Positions 51,411 through 60,490 of a stretch of 64,000 nt of DNA are shown here, in pieces. The notes under the pieces are model-generated. The model ran no database searches and was not told the DNA's origin. It was given only the letters and a program-made list of their open reading frames with translations. Source of the DNA: Ditylenchus dipsaci. Taxonomy: Eukaryota; Nematoda; Chromadorea; Rhabditida; Anguinidae. How positions within the stretch are numbered: position 1 is the first letter of the stretch; the number at the start of each line of letters is the position of its first letter. The stretch spans positions 1 to 64,000 of the forward strand of contig SADC01001066.1 in assembly GCA_004194705.1 (NCBI GenBank). Reading direction: 5' to 3'. A program made the position numbers and the translations under genes.

Positions 51411-52265
51411 TCGATATTGTAACATCTCAAATTTAGTGACACTTTGGAGTCCGTTAATTTGGTTTAGGTTAAAATGAAAGGACTACCGTATATTCTCGAT
51501 TAGAAGGCCCCTCTCTAATAGAAGGCCCCTCTCTAATAGAAGGCCCCCCTTGAGGACCTATATATCAGCCTAGAAAAAGAAATTCGCAAATCTGTTTTTC
51601 GCGTTTTCTTAATTAACACGAGCTTACCTGATTCCACTTTTAAAATTTTGGTTGAGCACCCAAAAATCTCAAATTCGAAATAAATTTTTGCGATTTTTAA
51701 GGGTTGAAAAATAGAAGGCCCGGGCTTCTAATAGAGAATATACGGTAAGTGAATTTTCAATGCAATGATACCCCAAAGCCGGTCCCAAGGGGTGTCACTG
51801 GCCAAATTTCGGTATACCCCTAGCACTCAATTAAACAACAGGAGAGACCAAGGCATATTTTTACATTTTTTTCAATCTTTATATTGTGTCCAAACCATCT
51901 CAAACCACGCATTTTTTCGCCACTCTTGACCACTCCAATTTACATCAAACTACCCTAGAGCACTCTAATCATCCCGAAACTATCTTTAAACATCCCAAGT
52001 GGACTATCTGAAGATTTTAAGGCATATAGACGTTTCAAGAATATATCAGTCTTGATAAATTCGAGAAACTTTTCAAATGTAAGTTTGAGACGTTTTGGAC
52101 ACAATATAAAGATTTCGGGTGAAAATGTAAAAAATATGCCTTGCCCCCCCCCTGTTGATCAATTGAGTGCTGGGGTATAACGAAATTGAGCGCTGGGGGT
52201 ATACCGAAATTGAGTACTGGGCGTATACCCAAATTGTACCGTTTCACTATATCAAGATTTGGCTG
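51411..52265. mobile_element. M2 element abutting the WDR12 start, with nested M1
   Basis: Left AAGTCAAACCTCGATATTGT, right CACTATATCAAGATTTGGCT then GTA. M1 copy 9 (51486-51745) is nested. The middle (51890-52010) has a degenerate CATCTCAAACCAC tandem repeat, and 52140-52250 GGGTATACCGAAATTGAG words mirrored by CGGTATACCCC at 51815. Its right end is 54 nt before the WDR12 ATG. Confidence 0.7.
51486..51745. mobile_element. MITE, family M1, copy 9
   Basis: TA-flanked ends CCGTATATTCTCGATTAGAA and inverse. Word CCTCTCTAATAGAAGGCC repeated at left, GGCCCGGGCTTCTAATAG at right. Core: CGTTTTCTTAATTAACACG, TTTGGTTGAGCACCCAAAA, GGGTTGAAAAATAGAAGG. Confidence 0.88.
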
Positions 52266-52304
52266 TATGCCACTAAGCTCAAACTAACCTTATACGTATG
52301 AATA

Positions 52305-52318
52305 ATTTCAGTTGCAAA
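52305..52318 (+). promoter_or_regulatory. Candidate trans-splice acceptor of WDR12
   Basis: AATTTCAG ends at 52311, 7 nt before the ATG. No donor-bounded 5' exon is visible between the M2 element and this site. Confidence 0.45.
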
Positions 52319-54477
52319 ATGGTCGAAGACACGTCTGCGAGTGATAGTGCCACGCCCTATTTTCAAGTAGCTTTCTTCAGCTCGGACAAAAGGTTTGTGA
52401 TGTGAAAATAATGTTCAAAAGCACAAAATAATGTCTACATGCGCTGATTTCAATTATTCAGAATCTCCGGTATCCCGAGCATCCCTTCAATGTGCCGACT
52501 TCCTCTGTGGTCGAGCAGCTCAATCTGGTCGTAAACAAAACTTTAGAAAATGAAAATGGTGAGTTGTACTCTTTTTCTACTTAAAGGACCATCCTTGTTG
52601 ATGCAAATGGGAATTTGAAAAAATGCGCGCGAGACACTTCTCTTTCGTCTCTCACTGTACTCTTTTGAGTCGCTCGAAATAACTCCAAAGAGTTGAGTGC
52701 TAGACGAAAGAGAAGTGTCCCGTGCGCATTTGAATTTGTCAAGTTCTCATTTGCATCAACAAGTATGATCCTTTAAATGTAGTTACATTATTTTACGTTT
52801 CTAGAAGACTGGGAACCTACGTCATTTGATTTTCTAATCAATGGAGTTCTGCTTCGAACAGATCTGTTAGAGTTCGTAGAAAGTCATGGCCTCTCCTCTG
52901 AAAGTGTCATCAAAGTGGAATGCATACTGCAAGAGCTCGCGCCAGAACCAGACAAGGATTTGCCAGAGAATGATTGGGTAGCTGATTTGAGAGCTAATGC
53001 TAAATTGTAACTTTTGTGAACTTTTTAATGATTGCCTATAATGTACTGTTTCAGTCTCTTCTCGGTTAACTACAGTGGTGAAATTAGCATTTGGAATTTG
53101 GCGAAAGGCACTAAGCTGGTCACAAAGCAAATTGATGCGGACCCGTTAAAGTGCATTGATTTCCTGGAAATCGATTCAGGTAGCCACCTTTCAACCCGTT
53201 AATGAATATATCCCTAGTTAAAAATGAATATATTTTTAGAGCAATACGTGGTTGTTGGAGCACAAAATCAAGCACTTACTCTGCTTAAAATCTGCGAAGA
53301 AGTTGTTGGAAAAGGGTCTACAGTGGAGCTTACACCGTCAATCATATTCCGTGGGCATCAGCGCAGCGTTGAGTGTGTTGCAGCCAATAGCGATGCAACT
53401 AGAATTGTATCTGGCAGTTTTGATCAGTGCTTGAAAGTATGGAACACACGGAAAGGTACTGAGTTGGTGACTTACTTAAAGGACCATGACCATGACATGC
53501 GCAAAATTTGAATTGGCGGGGCACACTTCTCTTTCGTCTCAAACTTAACTCTTTGGAGTCGTTCGCCATAACTCCAAAGAGTACAGTGCGAGACAAAAGA
53601 GAAGTGTCCCCCGCCAATTCAAATTTTGTGCATGCCACTGCGCGCAAAGAGCATGGTCCTTTAAATTTACAATTAGTCTTACTTTTATGTAGACGATGAA
53701 GAAAACACTTACATGCCTTTGAACAATGAGACAGCTAAAAAGGCCAAACCTGAAACAGTGACCAAGACTCCGATGGTGACCTTGGAGGCGCATAGAGAAG
53801 CAGTGACAGGTGCCAAGTGGAATCCAATCAATGAAAAGCAAGTGGTTACTGTTTCTTGGGACCACTCTATGATCGTGTGGGATTTGGAATTGGCGGGTAG
53901 GTTTTAGCTTCCTAATGGTGTGCTGTCTTACGTGTCGAAATATGTAGGGCCGGTCGGCACAATGAACTCCAACAAGTCCTTCACCTCCGTTTCCCTAAAT
54001 CACTCCAGTGGGATGGCTATCACAGGGTAAATTTCGTTTTTGGAATAATTATTGAGGGATTGTTTTCAGTTCTGCAGATCCAGTTATTCGTTTGTGGGAC
54101 GTGCGCAGTAAAGGTAATTCTGCTATTTTCTGATATTTCCTTTCAGCTTACTTATTTTATAGAGGGCTCCATGGTAAAACAATCATTTCTGGGTCATCAA
54201 GGCTGGATATCGGATTTGAGTTGGGCACCTCATGTGGATCACTTATTTGTTTCTGCCAGTTTTGACAATTCAGTTAAGATGTGGATGTTAGGTTAGTTGA
54301 AAAATTTGCGATTTCTTATCGCTCAAATCTTATCTTTGTGTGTTTAGAAGTCCTAGAGCACCGCTATACAATTTGATCGGCCATGAAGATCGCGTTCTCA
54401 CGGTTGATTGGTCCAACCCAGAGGTTATCGCTAGTGGAGCGGCAGACTCCACCATCAAGACTTTCAAGCGCTCCTAG
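52319..54477 (+). CDS. WDR12: WDR12/YTM1 ribosome-biogenesis WD40 protein
   Basis: WDR12 is part of the PeBoW (Pes1-Bop1-WDR12) complex needed for 60S subunit maturation in the nucleolus. About ten exons: 52319-52393, 52461-52559, 52805-53007, 53055-53179, 53240-53455, 53694-53897, 53948-54026, 54069-54111, 54164-54291 and 54349-54477. The N-terminal NLE-type domain includes [22 protein letters not shown] repeats include [62 protein letters not shown] and [14 protein letters not shown]; it ends [13 protein letters not shown], as in the family. Exons 3-10 join in phase. Between exon 1 (ends SSDK, phase 2) and exon 2 ([12 protein letters not shown]) the frame is off by one with the best GT..AG. 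Introns 2 and 5 each contain a different M4 MITE. Confidence 0.93.
52581..52776. mobile_element. MITE, family M4, in WDR12 intron 2
   Basis: TTAAAGGACCAT tip, word CTTGTTGATGCAAATG, then CACTTCTCTTTCGTCTC and inverse, right end TGATCCTTTAA. It makes up most of the intron. Confidence 0.85.
53476..53665. mobile_element. MITE, family M4, in WDR12 intron 5
   Basis: TTAAAGGACCATG tip, word ACCATGACATGCGCAAAATT, GAATTGGCGGG, core CACTTCTCTTTCGTCTC and inverse. Shares the core with the intron-2 copy but has a different word. Confidence 0.85.
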
Positions 54478-54628
54478 CTCTTAGAAAATTTGTTATCGTT
54501 GTTGTTATTTGTTGGTTGTTAAAGATATATAAAGCTTATGGATTGTTATTCTGAGGCTGTCTCTTAGGTTTCTTACCTCAATTATCAATAAACGAATAGC
54601 GTCAGTTATGTAGTCTAGTCCTGTCGAA

Positions 54629-54665
54629 TTTTAGGGTCTATCATTTGTAGCGAAACAAAGTCAAC
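54629..54665 (+). promoter_or_regulatory. Candidate trans-splice acceptors of CIR1
   Basis: ATTTTAG at 54628-54633 and ATTTGTAG ending 54650, 15 nt before the CIR1 ATG. An AATAAA at about 54587 would end WDR12. Spacing resembles downstream operon genes (inference). Confidence 0.45.
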
Positions 54666-56025
54666 ATGGGTAAGGGTTTCCAAAATTTCATGTCCAAGAA
54701 GGACTTCCATCCTTCTGCATGGTGGAATTTGAAGAAGGTTAGTCTGACCGGATTTTTTTCACCGGTTACCAAATAGCACGTTGTTTGTTTCAGAAATGGG
54801 AACTTGAGCAAAAAGATGAGCTGGAGAAGAAGCGCCAAGAAGATCTGCGAGTGCAGTACGAAAAGGAGCAGGACATTCTCAACAACAAGTAAGGTTATAT
54901 TCTTTTTTGGTTTTAATTAATTTTCAATTGGCTTAGAGCATTGCTGGGAGATGAGAAAGCTCGAATTGGATTGTCTTTTATGTATGATGCGCCAGCTGGG
55001 ATCAACCGTAAAAAAGAGGAAGGGCCAGAGCCGAAGTTTGAGTGGCAGAGGAAGTATAACGCCCCTCGTGAAGAGTGAGTTTTATTCTCTTGTGAGCCAT
55101 CTATTGCTTTGACTTCACAAAATTTTTTTTATTATAGGTGGGCTAAGGGCAATGAGCTTATCCAGGATCAGCCGTTCGGAATCCAAGTGCGCAATGTGCG
55201 TTGTGTGAAGTGTCGAACCTGGGGCCATCTGAATACGGATCGAGAGTGTCCTCTGTATGGAATGAGTGGAAATGCTGACGATCACGGCTGTGAGAGCTTA
55301 GATAGAATTTTTGAGCTTTATAAATTATATCCTTCAGATGCTAACAATCCTTCCGACTTGATTAGAGAGATGAAAGCAGAAAGAGATTCTGAGATGGAAC
55401 ATAAGCCAGACACCTCTTCTCGAGATTTTATGCCAGACATCAAGCCACGAGTGGATTTACTGACGTCAGCGCAGTCCAGCAATCAAAAGTCCAAAAGACG
55501 TGGCTCTGAATCAGAACGTGAAGAAGCGGAAGAAGATGACTATGAAGATGAAGAGGCCAAGCCAGCCGTGCCAATTGATCAGGATCAGCTCATTGATGAC
55601 ATGAGAGAGGAGCACAATCTACGGTTTAAAACTGGCGTACTAATGGGTGTTCGAGCTGATGAGGGGATAAGGGTAATTAAGCTTTCTTACACTTGTCATA
55701 GTCATTAATCCTCGAATTTTCTAGAACCTTACTGCCACTCACGAAGATGACGATGATGAAGTAGCACAGGCGGGCAGTCAATCGTTCGAATCTTTCCTGA
55801 AGACCCTAAGTGATAAGAAGCGAAAGAAGATTTTGGAGTAAGTTTGTCTTGTCGCATGAGTTGTTGCACCTCAATATCAATTAAACTACATATTTAGAAA
55901 GATTATGCATGGAGATGCCGGTACTTCATCCAAAGATCACAAAAGAAAAAGTCGTCCAAAAAAGCAAAAAGGATAAGAAACATAAGAAGGAGAAGCACCA
56001 AAAAGAAAGTCATCGTCGTCATTAA
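54666..56025 (+). CDS. CIR1: CIR1 (CBF1-interacting corepressor / splicing-associated protein)
   Basis: CIR1 bridges CBF1/RBPJ to histone deacetylases and is also found with spliceosomes. Exons: 54666-54737, 54794-54888, 54937-55074, 55138-55672, 55725-55837 and 55898 on. Start [20 protein letters not shown] and [18 protein letters not shown] are the conserved N-terminal CIR domain; [20 protein letters not shown] is the zinc-knuckle; [20 protein letters not shown] and acidic and Lys-rich stretches follow. In the last exon the frame stops at 55974-55976 (KSRPKKQKG), but another frame carries the expected Lys-rich tail ([20 protein letters not shown]) to TAA at 56023-56025, so a one- or two-base indel in the A-rich run is likely. 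Confidence 0.92.
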
Positions 56026-56126
56026 TTGATTTCATTTTGTTCTCTATGTGTTGTACGTATATTGAACTGGCATATAAAATTTTGAAGTGAATCCAACAAC
56101 TTTGAAATTGTATGTTACTTCTTTCG

Positions 56127-56779
56127 CAGAAATGAGTTCTTGAAGATATATTTTCTTCCAGCTCGAAGAGGGCCTCATGAAAGTAAGAACGGATTGTTCT
56201 CTCTATGAGAAGGGCTATAAATTTTTAATCCTCTTAGAATTTTTTACGATTTTTTATTCTCATTTCTAGACTTCAACAAATTATGGCAGCGCTCAGGAAG
56301 AGACTTTTCGGTCAAGAGGCGAATGTTATTGAAGCGAAACCGGCCAGCAGCTCCAAGTCATCTGGTAAAGAAGCAACGTCCATATCCAAGCCACTGGAAG
56401 ATGCGCGGCTGTTCACTAGCGAAGAGGAGCGTCACGAGGACTAGCCAATGAGTTGTTACGATTGACTAAATCTATGAAACAGAACTTCTCTATCGCTGGC
56501 GGTGTTATCAAGGATGACAATATGGTTAGTTAAGCATTCTTATAAACCACTCTCTGTGTATCTTCCGGCTTTTTTTATATTATCTTGTTGTAGACTCTAA
56601 CAGCCATGCAGAGTGTGGCAGAAGCAAATCGCAGTAACTTGGAGCGAGAAGGAAAACGTCTGGAACATCATGCCTCCAAATCCTGCTTTGAGTGGACTAT
56701 GTTGCTTATGGTTGTATTCATTATCTGGTCTTTCATTGCTATGGTGGTCTTCATGAAAGTGTTCCCCAAAAGATTTTGA
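56127..56779 (+). CDS. USE1: USE1-like ER SNARE
   Basis: USE1 is a tail-anchored Qc-SNARE for Golgi-to-ER retrograde fusion. The exon 56270-56524 includes IMAALRKRLFGQEANVIEAK, then LANELLRLTKSMKQNFSIAG and VIKDDN; the exon 56594-56779 has TLTAMQSVAEANRSNLEREG (SNARE motif), then a hydrophobic anchor (MLLMVVFIIWSFIAMVVFM) and the tail KVFPKRF, as expected. The first part ends EEERHED at a TAG (56441-56443) that lies one base out of frame with LANELL, so either an indel or a missed intron is present. An acceptor (TTTCGCAG) is at 56122-56129, but the N-terminal exon is unresolved. Confidence 0.82.
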
Positions 56780-56865
56780 GCTATTCTTTTAATGTACAGT
56801 TGATTCTTTCGCCATATGCTTTGTCATGGTTTGAGTGTGATAAATTTTGTCCCAGGTTTGGGCTG

Positions 56866-57095
56866 TTAAGTTAATTGTCTGAAAAGGTTTACTAATACGG
56901 TCAAGCCTCCTATTGCTAGCGACCTCCTCATAGTAGCATCATTTTTCAGTCCCTTGAAATAAGGAGACCGACTGCAGTGCTGATGGGCGGACTGGATTAC
57001 CGTGTAAAGTCGGATACTCAAAGCTTTTTTTTGGAGCCAAAAGACTTTTTTGGGACCGAATTCGCTTTTTTCGTGTAAATTTTTATTTTTCATAA
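56866..57095. repeat. Repeat remnants between USE1 and RPS27
   Basis: 56900-57090 has GCCTCCTATTGCTAGCGACC and AAGCTTTTTTTTGGAGCC / AAGACTTTTTTGGGACC words, like the arms of the 34.5-39.3 kb element. Confidence 0.5.
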
Positions 57096-57313
57096 TTTTG
57101 TAACAATTTTCAATCTTTTTTCCAAAATGATACCACCGTTATGTAGCCCTACTCTTCTAGTTCATAACAAGAAATCTATATCACAACATCTTTTCGAAAT
57201 GTAGCACAAAAAAGTAAAAGTATCAAGCAGGTGTTTGAAACGGCCCAATTCTACCCTCCGCTAACTTTCATACTTATCTTTTTTACAGAGATTTATTATT
57301 TTATCCCGTTTAG

Positions 57314-57465
57314 TGAAGTGCCCCGGTTGCACGAAGATTACGACTACCTTCAGCTATGCCTCTACCGTTGTTTCCTGCGTTGGATGTGGAACTGTTTCCT
57401 GTCAGCCTACTGGAGGAAAAGCGCGCTTGGTGGACGGCTGCAAGTTTAGAAAGAAGCCATATTGA
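57314..57465 (+). CDS. RPS27: 40S ribosomal protein S27, last exon
   Basis: RPS27 is a small zinc-finger protein of the 40S subunit. After the acceptor CCCGTTTAG the exon reads [20 protein letters not shown] then [20 protein letters not shown] and [10 protein letters not shown] and stop: the C4 zinc finger (CPGC..CVGC) and the C-terminus are intact. The N-terminal exon (usually MPLAKDLLHP) was not found in the 530 nt back to USE1, where repeats lie. It could be displaced further upstream or lost. AATAAA at about 57551. Confidence 0.85.
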
Positions 57466-57715
57466 AGAGAGAATATATTTGATTCGACTGCTGTTAAAAT
57501 AAGTTTCCATGGTGTTGGGTTCTCATTCTGTATGCGTTCTCTGGCACAATAAAGTGACTTGTTCTTTGGATTTTGTTACTTTGAAAGATGTCGTGAGAAT
57601 GAATTTGTGGTAAGTCGATGCCTAAAACTATGAAAAACAGAGAAGGATTGTAGTATGTTGAAGGATGACGACATGGTCCGATTATCATTTTTTAGGGCTT
57701 TTCGGAGGTAAAATC

Positions 57716-58215
57716 CCAACTGGCGGCCATCCAACTGGCGGCCCTCGACTGGCAGCCCCAAACTGACGGTCATTACAACATATACCCACCAAATACAAGC
57801 GGATATGAACAATATCTACCGGCGCGATAGTGGCCTCCTCGTTTTTTGACAAAGATTTCAGAGTTAGGGCCATTTTTTTTGTAATTTCAAGATTTCTCAG
57901 CCATTGAAAAATAGAGCCAGATCTGGCTTTATTAGAGAAAATACGGTATATGCAATACTTTTCGGCTTCAGGATTTCAATTTGTCGAATTATTCAATCAT
58001 CACTACTCGCTTGGTGTACGGTTGGGGGTTACCATTGGGTTACAAACACCTAGGTAAACAGATCAAGAATCTATGCGCCCACGCTGGCGCAGCTAGTTTG
58101 GTCACAAGATGTGTTTCGAATATTAGAGTGCTCTACAGGTTATTGTACCTTTAGATAGTTGGGGTATTAGGTAGTAGTCATAGTAGCCGCTAGTTGGGGC
58201 GCCAGTTGACCCTCG
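57716..58215. mobile_element. Possible foldback element, CAACTGGCGGCC words, with an M1 half-end
   Basis: 57716-57775 CAACTGGCGGCCATC units; 58185-58215 inverse TAGTTGGGGCGCCAGTTG. Between them an M1 right end, GGCTTTATTAGAGAAAATAC, at about 57925. Confidence 0.45.
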
Positions 58216-58659
58216 TTCTTTTCGAATGACCGAAATCTCGGATTATCGTTATTCCAGTTTATTTCAGAATGTTTCTATCTCAATTTCTACACGACCTATC
58301 AAATTAGCTTGTAGTAGTATCCCGACATCCAAGGGATTCTGTGAAGATAAGTGCTTCCGCTAAAGCCAATATCATATATTTCAATCAGCTGGACTGCACA
58401 AATCAGTGAAATTTTGTTGGACTTTCGCATCAAATTGAAGGCTATACACATGTAAATAAATTTTTGTTGAAATATTATTGAAGATTTTTTTTTTCGAAAT
58501 GAACTTTACATACTGAATAATAACACTATCTAAATTTGGGTGATAAAAAATTAATGCTATTATAAAATTGGTGTCGGGGATCGGCATTGATCGTATAACT
58601 GAGACAAGAAAATTGCTTGACATAAGAAGCGAGTTATACACCACCTGGAGCCTAGCAGA

Positions 58660-58790
58660 CTATTTGAAAAGTGAAAATGAAAATTGAAAATGAAAAATTG
58701 AAAAATGAAAATAAAAAGTGAAAATGAAAAATTGAAAATTTTTTCATTTTCAAGCAGACTATTGAAAAATTGAAAAGTGAAAATTTTTTC
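58660..58790. repeat. GAAAATTGAAAAATGAAAAT words
   Basis: Simple tandem A-rich array followed by its inverse (TTTTTCATTTTC), a further foldback-like pair. Confidence 0.5.
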
Positions 58791-58797
58791 AATTTTT

Positions 58798-59758
58798 GAC
58801 GCTACTGGCTTATACCCCCCCCCAAAAAAGCTACTTTCTTATACCCCCCCCAAAATCGGACCTACTGTCATATACCCCCCCAAAACCGACTTTTTTGGGA
58901 GTGTCTAAAAACCATTTTTTTGCAATAATTTTGCCATAAAGGGACCAGAAAAGCAGTTTAAAGGGATTATGGGCTGTATTGGAGGGGAAGGGAATAATAC
59001 AGGGGCCACTTTTTTTTAGCTGCTTTGCCATGTTTTTCAACTCGGGCCGTGGCAAAAATAGGCTCTATATGCATTTTTAGATCAAGAGTACTTCTCGGAA
59101 TCATGTCTAAGGTAAGTGCGTGCGCGCATCTCTAACTCTCAAGCCCCCTGCGCCCCCTTCGGGGCGCAGGGGGCTTGGGGGCTTGGAGTTGAGATGCGCA
59201 CACCCACATACCTTAGACACAAATCACTCGAAAGCGACTCTGGATGCATGAAAAAACATGCATACCAGAGTTATTTATGCGGTAGGCCCCAGTATTCAAA
59301 ACTATGTTCAACATCTTTGATTTTGCGACCGAAAAGGGTTTCCCCCCTCTTCAGGCCTGGGGCTACGAGCCAGAGGCTCAGCCGTCCAAAATTTACACGA
59401 CAACCATCGAGATCCACCCGGCTGATCGGTCCGATCATTTCGAGTCCTTATACTTTTACGTGCACCACAAGTGGCTGGGTTTGAAAGTGACTTCAACGCT
59501 AAGAGAATTAATACTCTTTGGTACTTATAGGCACTATAGAAGTGGCCCCTGTTTTGTCCCTTCCCCTCCCAATACAGCCCTTCAACCTATTTTAATTGCT
59601 TTTCTGGACCTTTTATGGCGAAATTATTGCTTAAAAATATGTTTTGACCACTCCTAAAAATCTTGATTTTTGGGTGGGGTATAAGCCAGTAGGTCCGAGG
59701 ATTGGGGGGGGGGTATAAGAAAGTAGCTGTTTTTGGGGGGGTATAAGCCAGTAGCGCC
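58798..59758. mobile_element. M5 / GGCGCTACT element with exact 8-bp target duplication
   Basis: Tips GACGCTACTGGCTTATACCC and GGCGCTACTGGCTTATACCC (inverse). Flanked by CAATTTTT at 58790-58797 and 59759-59766. The word CTACTxxCTTATACCCCCC is repeated three times per arm. Inside: GGAAGGGAATAATACAGGGG, GCCACGGCCC, the CTCAAGCCCCCTGCGCCCCC hairpin and TATTTATGCGGTAGGCCCC. Confidence 0.92.
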
Positions 59759-59989
59759 CAATTTTTCATGAAAAATTGATGACCGGTCATCCCGTCATCA
59801 ATTAATAAAGCTGTGCAAGAAACGTATAATCCAACATTTGCAAGACGAGAAACCGAAATTACCAACCGAGACGCGTTTTGCCCCCAGAATTGGGTATTGC
59901 TAAACAAGATGATAAGTGTTACGGGAAAAGGGATCGATAAAAGTCAGACGACTAAAAGGATACCGTAAATTTGTTCGACATGAAAAGGG

Positions 59990-60185
59990 GATTCAAATTT
60001 ATTTTGTCTTCATCTGAAAAACTGGTGCCCGGGAATTCAAACATTTGAAATGAAACTTATTGGCGTGGGCATGCCCTTTAAAGGGGCATGCCCACGCCAA
60101 TAAGTTTCATTTCAAATGTTTGAATTCCCGGCACCAGTTTTTCAGATGAAGACAAAATAAATTTGAATTTGTTTCTCATTTCAAA
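59990..60185. repeat. Near-perfect 196-nt palindrome
   Basis: Arms of about 96 nt (CAAATTTATTTTGTCTTCAT, GAAAAACTGGTGCC, AATTCAAACATTTGAAATGA, TTGGCGTGGGCATGCC) meet at CCCTTTAAAGGGG; I see one single-base difference. A half-arm copy is at 61853-61950, ending at the centre point. Confidence 0.9.
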
Positions 60186-60490
60186 CGTTCTTATCGTGTT
60201 TCTCTAGTCGTCTCACAGTTTGCGATCTTTTTTTCCGTAACACTTATCATCTTGTTCAGCAATACCCAATTTTAGGGACAAAACGAGTCTCGGTTTGTAA
60301 TTTTTGGTTTCTCATCTTGAAAATATTGAATTTTACATTTCTTGCACAGCTTTATTTATCGAGTTCAATTGGTCAATAACTCGCTTCTTAGGTCAAGCAA
60401 TTTTTTCGTCTCAGTTATTCGTCCAAATGCCATTCCGCGACACCAATTGTAATTTTATAAGTCCATTAATTTTTCAACCAAACATAAACG

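Larger units (their letters stand above)
58400..60490. mobile_element. Inverted-repeat unit (arms 58480-58640 and 60370-60490) with nested elements
   Basis: TTGACATAAGAAGCGAGTTA at the left matches AACTCGCTTCTTAGGTCAAG at the right, and AAATTGGTGTCGGGG matches CGCGACACCAATT. Another inner pair: GATAAGTGTTACGG (59910) and CCGTAACACTTATC (60235). Contains the 58798-59758 M5 element and the palindrome at 59990-60185. Confidence 0.65.

Noticed and set aside
53508..53865. Extra genes antisense to WDR12
   Set aside because: They are shadows of WDR12 exons and of the M4 MITE in intron 5.
57231..57449. 72-codon plus frame overlapping RPS27
   Set aside because: It reads the RPS27 exon in the wrong frame; the CPGC..CVGC zinc finger is in another frame.
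58660..58790. Telomere-like or centromeric satellite
   Set aside because: The array is only about 130 nt, A-rich and paired with its inverse, as in foldback arms.
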